Under the pieces are notes generated by a model. The model searched no databases. It was not told the DNA's origin and saw only the letters and a program-made list of their open reading frames with translations. From positions 2,973 through 66,972 of the forward strand of contig JAHDCC010000016.1 of assembly GCA_020630065.1 (NCBI GenBank): DNA of 64,000 nucleotides, read 5' to 3'. The stretch comes from Acidimicrobiales bacterium. Lineage in GTDB: Bacteria; Actinomycetota; Acidimicrobiia; Acidimicrobiales; SZUA-35. Shown here piece by piece: positions 40,675 to 50,786 of the stretch (positions are counted from its first letter, which is position 1; the number at the start of each line of letters is the position of its first letter). The position numbers were made by a program, and so were the translations under genes.

Positions 40675-43023
40675 CTATCCGACAAATCCCACTTCGATAT
40701 GGTTTTCAATCCGGACATCCGCTTCGTCAACGAGCACAATAACAACCTGACTTTGTTGCCCAGCAGCTGTGGTATGCGCCGCAAACACACTATAAGGCAC
40801 CCCACCCTGATGGATGAACGGAGGCCGAGGGTCGCTGACGACACCGCTCAGAACAGACACCTGCGTTGTTGGCGTATCGGTGGTGAACGTTACGTCGGTG
40901 GCAGCCAAGTTGGCTCCGCCAGCATGTTCAAGCCACGCCTGCCACACGTCAGGCGTTCGTTGATAGACCCTTAGCAGTGGAGTGGTCGCGGTTGTCGCCG
41001 ACGACGCAACACTTAGCGAATCAACATTTGAGACGTTGGATACGACTTCGTTTAAGTCACACTCGACCGAAAACGAGGCTACCGAAGGTGTCAACGCCAT
41101 ATCGGTAGTGCACAACTCAATACGGAACTGAATCGTCGACGCACCATCAGCCAAATACGGCATAATGTCACCGTCTGAAAACGATGTAGCCGTGGTGCCA
41201 TCGACCCCATAAAAGGCGGACCCGTCGGTGGATACCTGATAGGTAGCCGACGTCCCGGCGGGTAACGAAGCGTCGATCATGACCAAACCAAACACGCCCG
41301 AAGAGGCCATCGGAGCCGAAAGCCACGTGCCGCACTGAGGCGGCAGCATCTCGACCGGATCGGCAGCCCATTTATGTTCCTCTACATACGGGATGGCGCC
41401 CTTTGCTCCAAAAATATTGGTTTCGTCTCTTGAGGTCAGACCCTCGAAATAGACAAATACCGGATGGTCGCTTTCGATTAACGTTCCCGCTGGGTGGTTT
41501 CCAAAACCTCCATAGAAATGGCCGACACCTACTCCGTTACAGGTTCCGGCAGCGACGCCATTGACTGTTATGGATGTGCCGACGACAGGGCAAGCAATCG
41601 TGTAGTACCGGGCATTGATTGGCAACCGGTAGGTTTCTGAAAGCAGCCGTTGTGGCAGAAACGACGTTGTTTCTGTCGCGTCATTGTCCGCCTGTTGAGC
41701 GGCATGATAGTACGTCCCGTTTCCGGTAATTGCGTAGGACCGGCCGTTTCCGTAAGCCCCGTTTCCCCCAACCACGGTCATAGCGTTCTGCGAAATGGCC
41801 TGCGCAGGCTGAGTGACACCGTCGTTACGGACCCAAGAAACCGTGGTGTTGGTCAACGCTGCCATATTGAGGTTGTTGGACGCTACACCATAGAGCATGT
41901 CATTAAACCAAGGGATACCAATCATCGAATCTTGATCATTGGTGCCACTATGAACAGCCAAAAATTTCGTGCCGTCAGTTGACCGGAGCGACACAAATTG
42001 CGTGCCAACCCCGGGGGCGACAAGCTCCACCGAACCCGAGCCGGGACCGACCGGAATCGACGCTATAACGGCTCCATTCGCTACCGCCTCGACCGTCGTG
42101 TTCCCATGTGGTGAACGAATCCAGAATCGTTCCACATACCTACGGGTCGGAAACGAAAACTGTGTGTCAGCGAAACTTTCCGGAACAAGAGCTTCCCGAC
42201 TCGGCCGGTCATACGATGCCGAGATAGGACCGGTAGCGGTAATGACAGAGTCCTTATCTAAACCAGAAAACGTTGCCGTGCCGCCAACGCCGAGAACCAT
42301 CGGAGCTGAACCATCGGCGGTCACCGAATTATTGGCGCTATAAGAACGAACAGTAACTCTACTATCGTCGTCTGCACCGTCGTAGATGTCGAACATCGTG
42401 TAGTACTTAATGGCCTGACCGGTCGTATAGGTGAAGGTTCCAACCTCATCCGAAACGTTCGGCGCAGAAGAATTTTCGAAGTAAACACAGTAGCTCGAAA
42501 CCCCGGCCGGTAGCGGCTCTGCTTGGGCCCACACAACCGAAGCGGCGTCGGGAAACAACCCTTCCGAATACGACGTCAACAGTGTGTTCGTGGCTGCTTC
42601 AACAACGCGAATATCATCGCCGTCAGAAGTCGTACCCGAAGTGTCGACCTCAAATCGAAGTGGGTACTCGGCCACCGCGTCAGAGGACTTGACGTCGAAG
42701 CACTGACGTTTCGACCATGCAGTATCCCACCAATCACCACTCGGACCACCAAGTTCGAGCGACCCAGCATTGTTGACGGTTCCCGAGTGGGTTCCGGTAG
42801 AAAAGTCGGCGACGTGTTGTTGACCAGAACCGTACGGGTAAATGGAAACGCCCGTGTCATTTCCCGTCCACTCCGCCACCATCCGGTTTTGAATCTCAAC
42901 GTCAGCGAGGGCGGGCCCCGCGACGAGCAGGACTGACAACCCCACTGAACACCAGATAGCGACAAGCCGTCGAAACCAACTCGAAGATAAACGATACGCC
43001 GGTTTCGGGATGCGTTGACGCAT
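40675..43023 (-). CDS. large secreted DUF2341-type surface protein
   Basis: 782 residues. Signal peptide SSWFRRLVAIWCSVGLSVLLVAGPALA (cleavage near 41). Residues ~95-190 (WWDTAWSKRQCFDVKSSDAV ... VSSYCVYFENSSAP) match DUF2341, a beta-sandwich found in adhesin-like and carbohydrate-binding surface proteins. The rest is beta-rich, Thr/Ser/Asn-rich repeats with few charges and some cysteines (ACPVVGTSI, GTCNGVG, ELCTTD). No membrane anchor or sortase motif at the C terminus (NHIEVGFVG). Its ATG directly follows the stop of the upstream membrane protein (TAGATG), so all three genes of the cluster are one operon. Confidence 0.7.
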   Translation of the reverse strand: MRQRIPKPAYRLSSSWFRRLVAIWCSVGLSVLLVAGPALADVEIQNRMVAEWTGNDTGVSIYPYGSGQQHVADFSTGTHSGTVNNAGSLELGGPSGDWWDTAWSKRQCFDVKSSDAVAEYPLRFEVDTSGTTSDGDDIRVVEAATNTLLTSYSEGLFPDAASVVWAQAEPLPAGVSSYCVYFENSSAPNVSDEVGTFTYTTGQAIKYYTMFDIYDGADDDSRVTVRSYSANNSVTADGSAPMVLGVGGTATFSGLDKDSVITATGPISASYDRPSREALVPESFADTQFSFPTRRYVERFWIRSPHGNTTVEAVANGAVIASIPVGPGSGSVELVAPGVGTQFVSLRSTDGTKFLAVHSGTNDQDSMIGIPWFNDMLYGVASNNLNMAALTNTTVSWVRNDGVTQPAQAISQNAMTVVGGNGAYGNGRSYAITGNGTYYHAAQQADNDATETTSFLPQRLLSETYRLPINARYYTIACPVVGTSITVNGVAAGTCNGVGVGHFYGGFGNHPAGTLIESDHPVFVYFEGLTSRDETNIFGAKGAIPYVEEHKWAADPVEMLPPQCGTWLSAPMASSGVFGLVMIDASLPAGTSATYQVSTDGSAFYGVDGTTATSFSDGDIMPYLADGASTIQFRIELCTTDMALTPSVASFSVECDLNEVVSNVSNVDSLSVASSATTATTPLLRVYQRTPDVWQAWLEHAGGANLAATDVTFTTDTPTTQVSVLSGVVSDPRPPFIHQGGVPYSVFAAHTTAAGQQSQVVIVLVDEADVRIENHIEVGFVG

Positions 43024-43665
43024 CTACACGTAGCCTTGATCGAGTTGGGACGGGTATGAGCTGTGCACCCGGCGACGCCGCAGCAGACTTCCATGAACAA
43101 CCCTAGAACCAACAACAAAACCTATCAGGCCTACCGCCATCAAACCCCAGGCCAAATTGACTGCACCAATATCGAAGCCGGTCAAATAGTAGCGAAGCAA
43201 AACAACCAGCCCGATAAGGAAAATATCTACCCAAGCGAACTGTCGGCCGGCCTGGACTTGGAGCCGTTGGCCAGTCAGAAACCCAGACAAGCTGAAGATC
43301 GCCAGGAAAATAGCGGATAGAAGCATAGACCAGTACATGATCTCTTCGAACTGAATTCGATTAGCTCGAAATACCAGGTACGGGAAGATGCCGCCCCAGC
43401 GACGACTTTCCACCGGCACGTTCCATTGCAGAGCAAGCGAGATCGACACCGCAAATTGGGAAACCAGTGACAGTAGGGCGGTACCGGCTACCGAGTTAAC
43501 AAACGGCCAGTAGTCTTCTTCCAACGGGGCCGGAGGACCCAAAGGCTGCAGCAATTCCTCTTCACTTTTGGCGATTCTGAGAGCCATTTCGACCTTCTTG
43601 TGGACGGTTTCGGCGTCCGATGAAACCCATGAAGGACGGCCATAGTGGCCGCCCTTCATACCCAT
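43024..43665 (-). CDS. four-helix membrane protein of surface operon
   Basis: 213 residues. A soluble N-terminal ~65 residues (VHKKVEMALRIAKSEEELLQPLG) precede about four hydrophobic helices (LLSLVSQFAVSISLAL, SMLLSAIFLAIFSLSGFL, VDIFLIGLVVLLRYYL, LMAVGLIGFVVGSRVV) and a basic, cytosolic-looking tail (SLLRRRRVHSS). It lacks the serine-lysine motifs of a SipW-type peptidase, so a processing role is not supported. Position between the small secreted protein and the DUF2341 protein suggests a part in their export or assembly. No family recognised. A second ATG lies two codons in. Confidence 0.55.
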   Translation of the reverse strand: MGMKGGHYGRPSWVSSDAETVHKKVEMALRIAKSEEELLQPLGPPAPLEEDYWPFVNSVAGTALLSLVSQFAVSISLALQWNVPVESRRWGGIFPYLVFRANRIQFEEIMYWSMLLSAIFLAIFSLSGFLTGQRLQVQAGRQFAWVDIFLIGLVVLLRYYLTGFDIGAVNLAWGLMAVGLIGFVVGSRVVHGSLLRRRRVHSSYPSQLDQGYV

Positions 43666-43702
43666 ACGCTCGGACGAATAATCCGAGATCTTAAACGAGT
43701 GG

Positions 43703-44338
43703 TTATGGTGCTACAGCTTGGACGGTCCAGGTTGCGCCGTCGGTTCCTGTCGCAGTAGCGCCGGTAGATACAACCATGCCGACAGGTACTTCGCTGCCTG
43801 CAGGGATAGTGACCGTACCCGTGGTGAAGTTTTGGTCAGCGGCGACCGCATCAAACACGAGAGGAGATGCATCGTAGGTGGCGTTGGTTGGGCCAGGGTA
43901 ACCGGCTGCGGTAGGTGTTCCGAGCCAAACTTCGAGGTGTTTCTGTGTGAAGGCGTCGGTTTGAACACCGTTTACGAGTGACACGTCGAGAGGGCTGTCA
44001 CAGTTGTTTTCGATTACGTAGACTTCTTCTGCTACCACTCGGTCACCGGTGAGACCATTGATGGTGATTTTCTCTTGTGTTAGATCGACGTTGTCGACGT
44101 TGGTGGTTCCGAGTGTGAAGTCAAACCCTTCGAAGTCGGTTGCGTCACCTGGGTCATTCGCATCATCACCGATTGTCTTGATTAGACAAGGGGGCGCTCC
44201 TGCGTCGAAATCGACTGCCATGAAGTTCTGGATCAGAACCGATGCACCAGCGACGGTGGCTACTGACATCAAGCCAGCGGCTACAACGGCAGCCCGTCTC
44301 TTCATTCTGCGGCGACGCACTTTAGGGTAGTTTGACAT
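43703..44338 (-). CDS. secreted protein with SipW/TasA-like leader
   Basis: 211 residues. After a very basic start (RRRRMKRRAA) there is a hydrophobic stretch (VVAAGLMSVATVAGASVLI) like that of SipW-dependent TasA/camelysin proteins, and then a beta-rich domain with two likely disulfide cysteines (PPCLIKT, NNCDSPL). ITINGLTGDRVVAEEVYVIENNCDSPLDVSLV resembles the jelly-roll of fibre-forming TasA-like proteins. GGAGAG lies eight bases before the ATG. First gene of the surface operon; it may be the abundant filament-like subunit, an inference from size and position. Confidence 0.55.
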   Translation of the reverse strand: MSNYPKVRRRRMKRRAAVVAAGLMSVATVAGASVLIQNFMAVDFDAGAPPCLIKTIGDDANDPGDATDFEGFDFTLGTTNVDNVDLTQEKITINGLTGDRVVAEEVYVIENNCDSPLDVSLVNGVQTDAFTQKHLEVWLGTPTAAGYPGPTNATYDASPLVFDAVAADQNFTTGTVTIPAGSEVPVGMVVSTGATATGTDGATWTVQAVAP

Positions 44339-44570
44339 GGTTGACTCTCCGAGCGTTGGTTGTCCATAAATCTGGCGGCAGTCATATCTCGGAGGGACAG
44401 GTGCCCGTAATTAGGTAAATGGTTCAAGAACCCCACGTGTATAGATAATTTAGCCCAGTCGATAGCGCAGATTTCTAGTCCAAACCGATGATTTCGCATT
44501 ATTCAGGGCTACTTTTCTAGTAAAGGTTTCTGGACGAAATCGGCCGTCTAACTTCGTTACCGGGAAATAC

Positions 44571-46070
44571 GTGCGACTGCTTTATATCGATATAGATAGC
44601 TTGCGAGCCGACCATCTGGGCTGCTACGGCTATCACCTGCCAACAACTCCAAACATTGATGAACTCGCAGAAGATTGCGTGCAATTCAATAATGTGTACT
44701 CGTCTGACGTCCCTAGTCTTCCGAGCCGCACCGCAGTGTCAACGGCCATGTTTGGGATTCGTAACGGTGTCGTAAGCCATGGGGGGTTGAGCGCAGACCT
44801 TCGACCTATCGGACATGATCGTGGGGTCCGTTCCCCTATCGCCGACCAATCCTTTCCGGCGACACTTCTGAGAGAGGGAATCCGTACGGTCTCGATCTCA
44901 AGTTTCCCGTTGCGATATTCGGCACCTTGGTGGAACAACGGGTTTGCCGAAACGATTAACCATATGGGGTCACCGCTACCTGAACGGGCCCACGACACGG
45001 TCCCGCATGCGCTGGATTGGTTGGGCCGAAACGGGGCCGGAGACGATTGGATGATGTACATCTGTCTTCAGGACCCGAATCGTATCAGTGACCAATTCTC
45101 GGCTCCGAACTTGTTCGAATCTGGGGCGCTTCCAGAGTGGTACACCGAAGAAATCCGTCAACTCCACTGGCAGCTTCCAGGACCATCTTCGGCACAAGAA
45201 GTCGGCGGATTCTTCCCCGATATGGTCCACCCTTCTCATCTACGTACCAGAGATTCAGAAACCGCGCCCGTGCAGGTTCGTTCGATCGAGGATGCTAAAC
45301 GGATCTTTGATAGTTACGACATGGCTGTTCGGTACGCCGACGACGCGGTTGGCCAGCTCATAAACGGGCTCGAAGATTTAGGCATCTATGAAGACACCGC
45401 TATCGTGCTCACCTCAGGCCACGGACAAGCCCTCGGCGAGTTAGGTGTCTACGCTGGGCATCAGGCAGCGGATGAAATAACCTGCAAAGTGCCGATGCTG
45501 CTGCGCTGGCCGGGCGTTGAACCATCAATCAATGAAGGCCTCCACTATCAGCTCGACGTCATCACGACGTTAGTTGATTTAGCAGGAATCGAGATTCCAC
45601 GCCACTGGGATGGCGAGTCGATTCGGTACGACTTAGAATCGATGGCCGACGGTGGCCGTAACCATCTGGTGCTGTCTCAGGGGGCTTGGTCGTGTCAACG
45701 GTCTGTCCGGTGGTCTGACCTGCTCTACATTCACACGTTCCATGACGGCTTCCACTGGTGGCCTGAGGAGATGCTCTTTAACGTGGCAAACGATCCTCAT
45801 GAGCAGAAAGATCTGGCACCGTTCGAACCATCGCTGATCCGGCAAGGTCGAGCTTTGCTCGATGACTGGACGTTTTTTAATATGGACTTGTCCCTCAGCC
45901 CGATCGATCCGATGGAAATCGTGTTGGCTGAAGGCGGTCCGTTCCAGGGTCGAGTAAACCTCCCGTCATACCTGTCACGGCTGCGAGAAACCGGTCGAAG
46001 CCATTGGGCAGACGAGCTAGCCAAGAGGCACCCGACCGAACTTATCGAACGAGAGCAGATGGCCAACTAG
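44571..46070 (+). CDS. sulfatase, serine-type
   Basis: 499 residues, GTG start. N terminus LLYIDIDSLRADHLGCYGY carries the metal aspartates; the formylglycine motif reads SLPSR (Ser ~49 in DVPSLPSRTAVSTAMFG), so the nucleophile precursor is Ser and not Cys. Further metal residues lie in IVLTSGHGQALGELG and GHQAADEITCKVPMLLRWPG, typical of the S1 family. Serine-type sulfatases need an anaerobic maturase (anSME, radical SAM) to become active, and none is near. No signal peptide is visible, which is unusual for a sulfatase; the substrate might be an intracellular or imported sulfated sugar. Confidence 0.85.
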   Translation: MRLLYIDIDSLRADHLGCYGYHLPTTPNIDELAEDCVQFNNVYSSDVPSLPSRTAVSTAMFGIRNGVVSHGGLSADLRPIGHDRGVRSPIADQSFPATLLREGIRTVSISSFPLRYSAPWWNNGFAETINHMGSPLPERAHDTVPHALDWLGRNGAGDDWMMYICLQDPNRISDQFSAPNLFESGALPEWYTEEIRQLHWQLPGPSSAQEVGGFFPDMVHPSHLRTRDSETAPVQVRSIEDAKRIFDSYDMAVRYADDAVGQLINGLEDLGIYEDTAIVLTSGHGQALGELGVYAGHQAADEITCKVPMLLRWPGVEPSINEGLHYQLDVITTLVDLAGIEIPRHWDGESIRYDLESMADGGRNHLVLSQGAWSCQRSVRWSDLLYIHTFHDGFHWWPEEMLFNVANDPHEQKDLAPFEPSLIRQGRALLDDWTFFNMDLSLSPIDPMEIVLAEGGPFQGRVNLPSYLSRLRETGRSHWADELAKRHPTELIEREQMAN

Positions 46071-46112
46071 TCGTGGACGACGTTAGTTTGACCCTCGACT
46101 TAGGAACATAAT

Positions 46113-47315
46113 ATGGCCACCGAACAGATCTCAATAGGCTCAACTTTTGACATCGATGTCAACCGAGTGGCGAAGGGCGGAGCTTCGTTAGGGTCAGCGC
46201 CTGACGGTCGCACCACCTTTGTTTCCGGCGCCATCCCGGGCGAAACGGTCACAGCTGAGGTGCATGGTGTCCATAAATCTCGTCTTGAAGCTACCTGTTC
46301 GACGGTGATCAACGTTTCTGATGATCGCGTCACCCCGGCGTGTGGCCACGTAGCCGACGGCTGCGGTGGATGTGATTGGCAACATATCTCTCCTGAACGC
46401 CAGTCGACTCTTCGAGCCGACGTCGTAGCCGACTGTTTGCGACGTTTAGCCAAGATCGACAACGCCACCATAACGACTACTACACCCCTGCGCGGCGACG
46501 ACTACCGGAGCACGGTGCGGGTCGCCGTCGTTAACGGTCGAGCCGCATACCGGGCGCGAAGTTCGCATGACTTAGTGATGGTCGATCACTGCACGATCGC
46601 TCATCCCCTGATCGAAGAGATTTTGGTGGACGGAACCTTTGGTGCCGCCGACGAAGTTACGATTCGGCTTGGGGTGAACACTGGGGAACGTATGGTGATT
46701 GTGTCTCCGACCGCGGCTGGCGTGAAGGTTCCCGACGACGTGATCGTAGTGGGCGTCGACGAGCTTCGGAACGGACGTAACCCTCATTTTCATGAGGAGA
46801 TCGACGGCATTCGATTCCAGATTTCAGCTGAATCGTTTTTCCAGTGCCGCCCCGACGGTGCCCGTCTATTGGCACAGTTAGCGGGTGATGCGGTAGCCGA
46901 TGGTGAAGGCGCACTGCTTGACGCCTACTGTGGTGTCGGACTGTTCTCGGCATTAGCGGGTATGGGGCGTTCTATAGTTGGTGTCGAATCAAATCCTTCG
47001 GCGGTCGCTGATTTTAGGATCAACGCTGGACCTCACGCTACGGTCACGGAATCCAAATTCGAACGCTGGTTTGCTACCCCGGTTGGAGTGGCGATAGCCG
47101 ACCCTGCCCGAGCGGGACTTAAAGCGCCGGGGTGTGACCAGATAGCGGCTTCGGGCGCATCCCATGTAGCCCTGATCAGCTGCGACCCTGCATCGTTGGC
47201 TCGAGACGCTGTTCTTCTTCAAGAACGCGGTTACGCTCTCGACTATGTGCAAGTGGTCGATCTTTTTGGGCAGACATCTCATGTGGAAACAGTCAGCAAG
47301 TTCGTAAAGCGCTAA
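46113..47315 (+). CDS. TRAM-domain 23S rRNA/tRNA uridine C5-methyltransferase
   Basis: 400 residues of the TrmA/RlmCD family. N-terminal TRAM (~1-65); CGHVADGCGGCDWQHIS at ~77-94 carries the cysteines of a 4Fe-4S cluster; SAM motif I LLDAYCGVGLFSALAG at ~275; nucleophile cysteine in LISCDPASLARD; FGQTSHVETVSKF at the end, the usual FPQTxHxExV with Gly in place of Pro. It methylates C5 of a uridine in ribosomal or transfer RNA. The exact site (U747, U1939 or U54) cannot be told by eye. Stand-alone, 42 bases after the sulfatase. Confidence 0.88.
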   Translation: MATEQISIGSTFDIDVNRVAKGGASLGSAPDGRTTFVSGAIPGETVTAEVHGVHKSRLEATCSTVINVSDDRVTPACGHVADGCGGCDWQHISPERQSTLRADVVADCLRRLAKIDNATITTTTPLRGDDYRSTVRVAVVNGRAAYRARSSHDLVMVDHCTIAHPLIEEILVDGTFGAADEVTIRLGVNTGERMVIVSPTAAGVKVPDDVIVVGVDELRNGRNPHFHEEIDGIRFQISAESFFQCRPDGARLLAQLAGDAVADGEGALLDAYCGVGLFSALAGMGRSIVGVESNPSAVADFRINAGPHATVTESKFERWFATPVGVAIADPARAGLKAPGCDQIAASGASHVALISCDPASLARDAVLLQERGYALDYVQVVDLFGQTSHVETVSKFVKR

Positions 47316-47358
47316 ATCTGGCACTTACTCGAGTGGTGGCGACTTCGGCCCCTAACTG

Positions 47359-48237
47359 TCATGGGTCGGTGCGCGTATCGGCGCTCCTCGTTAGAGTTCC
47401 GTCTAGGATCTGTTCGATGATGATGGCGACACCGTCCTCATCATTGTTTTTGGTTTGCAGCGTGCTTTGTTCTTGAACTGAGGCAACCGCGTTTGCCATC
47501 GCTACCGAATGTCCGGCCCATTCAAGCATTTGCAGATCGTTGTGTTGATCGCCGAACGCGATTATCTGGTTTGAGTCGATTCCAAGCTGACTACTAAGCA
47601 GTTCAAGCGCGGTTCCTTTGTTGACTCCAAAGGCGGTCATCTCCACAAACGCCGCGTCAGAACCGGCGATTGTTACTACCGGCTCGACGTGTAGCAGATG
47701 ATCTAGGTCTTCGATGACGGATGCTAGTAGGCGTTTCGGATCTCGGTGAGCGCCCCCTATGAGGACCTTGATAAGGTCGTCGTTGCCGGGGTTGAATCCC
47801 GGTGTCATCGACACGTGACGGCGACTAAGGAACTGACTGTGGAGATCTCGGAACTTGTCTTCGGCCCCAAACCCTTCACTTGTTAGCCAGGCAAAGGTGT
47901 AGTCGTTTGATCGACTTTTCAACTGGTCGATTGCGTGTTGTGAGATCTCGGACGAAATAGTTCGGATGGTTGTTTTCGCCGACTCTTCGGTGTTCTCTAT
48001 CACCGCTCCATTTGAGGTGATGAACCACGGCAAATTTGGGATTGATTCTAAAGCTCGGATTGCGGAAATGCTGCCTCTTCCAGTTGCTGGTACAACTAGA
48101 ATCCCTTCGCGTTGGGCGGCCTTTATCGCTTCTTGGGTTCTGACACTCACGTTGTTCCGGGAGGTCAGCAACGTCCCGTCGAGGTCCGACGCTATTAGCT
48201 GTATGGACGCAGATGATTCGGTTGTGGACGTAGACAT
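47359..48237 (-). CDS. Cof-type HAD phosphatase
   Basis: 292 residues. HAD motifs: IASDLDGTLLTSRN (nucleophile Asp ~13), ITSNGAVIE (motif II), the Lys of LIKVLIGGA and IAFGDQHNDLQMLEWAGHSVAMANA (motif IV, DQxND). These are the marks of the IIB/Cof subfamily, which dephosphorylate sugar phosphates and flavin or pyridoxal phosphates. Convergent with the methyltransferase, and in the same direction as the RpiB/kinase pair (108 bases separate them). A sugar-phosphate role would fit, without proof. Confidence 0.85.
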   Translation of the reverse strand: MSTSTTESSASIQLIASDLDGTLLTSRNNVSVRTQEAIKAAQREGILVVPATGRGSISAIRALESIPNLPWFITSNGAVIENTEESAKTTIRTISSEISQHAIDQLKSRSNDYTFAWLTSEGFGAEDKFRDLHSQFLSRRHVSMTPGFNPGNDDLIKVLIGGAHRDPKRLLASVIEDLDHLLHVEPVVTIAGSDAAFVEMTAFGVNKGTALELLSSQLGIDSNQIIAFGDQHNDLQMLEWAGHSVAMANAVASVQEQSTLQTKNNDEDGVAIIIEQILDGTLTRSADTRTDP

Positions 48238-48345
48238 TTGACCTCGACCTGCTAGTGGACCTCACCTACTTTACGGGGCAATCGCTGGTTCTTCGCAGCT
48301 ATGGGGTGGATGCCACATAAGCAAACTTGGACCAACGTTGACTAT

Positions 48346-48810
48346 CTACCGGTTGGCCTCGTAGGTGCTGATGACTTCGACTTTGCTCGCCGATGGCGAC
48401 TGTTCATCGAAGACATAACCGAGCCATTCGCCGGCTAACCGTCGAGCGAGTTCAATTCCAACTACTCGCTGCCCGAAGGTCAAGATCTGACAGTTGTTCG
48501 ACAGGATCGAACGTTCGACGCTGAATGAATCGTGGGCTGTCACCGCCCGAATTCCCGGTACTTTGTTGGCAGCGATGGCGACACCGAGACCGGTTCCACA
48601 GATCAGGATTGCCCGGTCGGCTTCTCCGTCTGCGATTCGTCTACCCGCCTCGATGGCAATGTCGCCGTAGGTGATGCCGGTTTCGGGGGTAAGCACCCCA
48701 AGGTCTACGACCGAGGACACGCGGCTGTCTCGTTTCAAGTCGTCGCGTATCTCGTTCTTGTAGTCGAGACCTGCGTCGTCACAACCGACTAGCAGTCTGA
48801 GTCCACTCAT
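48346..48810 (-). CDS. RpiB/LacAB-family sugar-phosphate isomerase
   Basis: 154 residues, family length. [63 protein letters not shown] are conserved, with the active-site cysteine in ICGTG and the base aspartate in HDS. The family covers ribose-5-phosphate, allose-phosphate and D-/L-erythrulose-4-phosphate isomerases. Because its ATG overlaps the stop of a dihydroxyacetone-type kinase (TAATG), a tetrulose-phosphate to erythrose-phosphate conversion (DerI-like) is the best reading. Substrate is inferred from the neighbour, not residues. Confidence 0.85.
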   Translation of the reverse strand: MSGLRLLVGCDDAGLDYKNEIRDDLKRDSRVSSVVDLGVLTPETGITYGDIAIEAGRRIADGEADRAILICGTGLGVAIAANKVPGIRAVTAHDSFSVERSILSNNCQILTFGQRVVGIELARRLAGEWLGYVFDEQSPSASKVEVISTYEANR

Positions 48811-50567
48811 TATTTAGTACCGCCTGTTTCGTGTAGACATGAAGTTCTTTGTTCGTTGAGCGTTTTTGCCGCCGCCGTCAGCACCAACCCCATCGAGACT
48901 GCACCGGCATCTGGCGTGCCTATGCTTCGTTCGGCTAGTGGGCGTGCCCTTCCGACGCGTGGGGTGAGGTTGGCGGTTGCTTCGGCTGCCCGTGTCGCTG
49001 TTTCTGCTGCCTCGGTCCAGGCTTGTGTAATCGAGGCACCTTGACGAATTTGGGTTTCTAGCGTGTCGATAAAAGGCAGTAGGGAGTCGAGCATGGTTTT
49101 GTCACCGAGTTTGGCTTTCCCAACACTTTGTAGGGCGTCGGCGGCTCGACGAATTCCTTGGGTGAGAAGCTCTGGGGTGATGTTTTTTTGATCACCCAGT
49201 TCGTCACCGATTGTCGATAGAAGTATTCCCCATAAGATGCCGCTTGTACCGCCTGCTTTGTCGCTGAACGCGTCACCGGCGGTTCGCAGTGTCGAACCAA
49301 TCCCTGTTTGGTCGAGATCGTTGATAGATTCTGTGGCGGCCTTAAACCCTCGAACCATCCCTACACCGTGGTCTCCATCGCCAGCGACGGCGTCGATATC
49401 GCCGAGGAGTTGTTCGTGCTCGATCACTGTCTGATTCATTGCGTTGATAACGGCAGTTGCGACCTTGGCCGCTTCGTTGGATGCGGGGGTCGCAGGTTCT
49501 TTAGAGGTGCCGTCTTCGTTGGTTTCTTGGGCCCGACTGGGGAATGGATCGAAATTGGATTCGATCGCTGTGCTTCGTCTGAAGGCTGCGGTGTCGGCTG
49601 GAGCGGTCCAGAGTTGTTCTAGTTCGTCGTCGAGCCAGGTTACCGATAGAGAACACCCGGCCATGTCGAGGCTGGTGACGTGTTCGCCGACCTCGGGCAG
49701 AATGAGCCTGACTCCTGCTTCGACTAAGTGGCTTTGGACACCACTGAATAGGACGAAGAGTTCTTCGTATTTGGTTGATCCGAGGCCGTTTACGATGACG
49801 GCTGCCCGTCCGTCGGCATGGGCGGGGCGTTCGGCCAGGACTGCCTTGGTTAGTGTTTCCGCTAGTTTGTCTGCGGGCATCGCATCGACGGTTTCGATTC
49901 CAGGTTCGCCGTGTATGCCGAGACCAAGCTCCATTTTGGTTTCTACTACTTCGAACAGTGGTTGTTGTTGGCCAGGGAAGGTGCAGCCAGCAAAGGCGAC
50001 TCCGAACGAGAACGTGGATTCGTTTGTGCGACGCATGACTCGTTCGACTTCGTCCAGCGACATTCCAGCGTCGGCGGCGGCTCCCCCTACTTTGTAGACG
50101 GTGAGTGTTCCCGCTATTCCTCGACGATTGTCTTGTTCATCGGCGGGAGCGGATGCTATGTCGTCGGTGACATAGCAGATCCGGGTGTCGATGCCGTCGG
50201 CGATAAGTCGTTCTTGGGCGGCGGCGAAGTTGAGTCGATCGCCGGCGTAGTTTCCGAACGATAGGATCACGCCGGAGTCTGACGCTGCGGCTCGGGCTAT
50301 CCGGTAGACCTGTTCGGCGGAGGGTGATGTAAAGATATCGCCTAGGACACAGCCGTCGGCTAGGCCGGCACCGACGATTCCGGCGTAGGAGGGGTAGTGG
50401 CCGGAGCCGCCTCCAACGACGACACTAACTTTGCCTACTCGGGGTCCGTTTTGTCGGATGAATCCTGACGCTCCACGAACTCGTTGAACGTATCGAGAGT
50501 ATGCCGCTGAGAAACCGGTGATTGCGTCTTGGCGAAACTCGGCTGGTTCGTTATATATACGTGTCAT
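48810..50567 (-). CDS. dihydroxyacetone/erythrulose kinase family, single chain
   Basis: 585 residues with fused DhaK and DhaL domains. Dha[25 protein letters not shown], and the covalent-substrate His in [12 protein letters not shown] (~219). Dha[17 protein letters not shown] (Mg-binding Asp cluster) and [12 protein letters not shown]. This one-chain ATP-dependent form includes the D-erythrulose kinases (DerK) and L-erythrulose kinases of actinobacterial tetritol catabolism. Coupled by one base to the RpiB-type isomerase, which fits phosphorylation of a ketotetrose followed by isomerisation. GGAGGG precedes the ATG. An AT-rich palindrome lies at 50652-50664 in the upstream region. Confidence 0.88.
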   Translation of the reverse strand: MTRIYNEPAEFRQDAITGFSAAYSRYVQRVRGASGFIRQNGPRVGKVSVVVGGGSGHYPSYAGIVGAGLADGCVLGDIFTSPSAEQVYRIARAAASDSGVILSFGNYAGDRLNFAAAQERLIADGIDTRICYVTDDIASAPADEQDNRRGIAGTLTVYKVGGAAADAGMSLDEVERVMRRTNESTFSFGVAFAGCTFPGQQQPLFEVVETKMELGLGIHGEPGIETVDAMPADKLAETLTKAVLAERPAHADGRAAVIVNGLGSTKYEELFVLFSGVQSHLVEAGVRLILPEVGEHVTSLDMAGCSLSVTWLDDELEQLWTAPADTAAFRRSTAIESNFDPFPSRAQETNEDGTSKEPATPASNEAAKVATAVINAMNQTVIEHEQLLGDIDAVAGDGDHGVGMVRGFKAATESINDLDQTGIGSTLRTAGDAFSDKAGGTSGILWGILLSTIGDELGDQKNITPELLTQGIRRAADALQSVGKAKLGDKTMLDSLLPFIDTLETQIRQGASITQAWTEAAETATRAAEATANLTPRVGRARPLAERSIGTPDAGAVSMGLVLTAAAKTLNEQRTSCLHETGGTK

Positions 50568-50651
50568 CCACGCCCTCCGGTGGTGTGTGTCCGTCGTTGA
50601 TTGGGGCCAACTGGGTCACCGTTTTAGTCATAAAACCCGGACCCGTATAAT

Positions 50652-50664
50652 CTATATACTATAG
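50652..50664 (-). promoter_or_regulatory. palindrome upstream of kinase-isomerase operon
   Basis: CTATATACTATAG, five-base perfect arms, about 85 bases before the kinase ATG and within a TATAATCTATATACTATAGG AT-rich patch that likely holds the promoter. Probably the operator of an unlinked repressor. It does not match the 10202/19826 element. Confidence 0.45.
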
Positions 50665-50786
50665 GAAATATGTTTAAGTCCTCCCGTTATGGCCCCAAAG
50701 CACTACAACAATGAACCATCTCTCCTGCGTCCAACTAGGTTGAGAGAACAAACCAGAAGTCAAACAATTGGTGAAAGAAGCCCTCG

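Noticed and set aside
44339-44480. Possible cyclic-di-GMP riboswitch upstream of the surface operon
   Set aside because: No GEMM core sequence is visible in the minus-strand leader; only a normal GGAGAG ribosome site was found.
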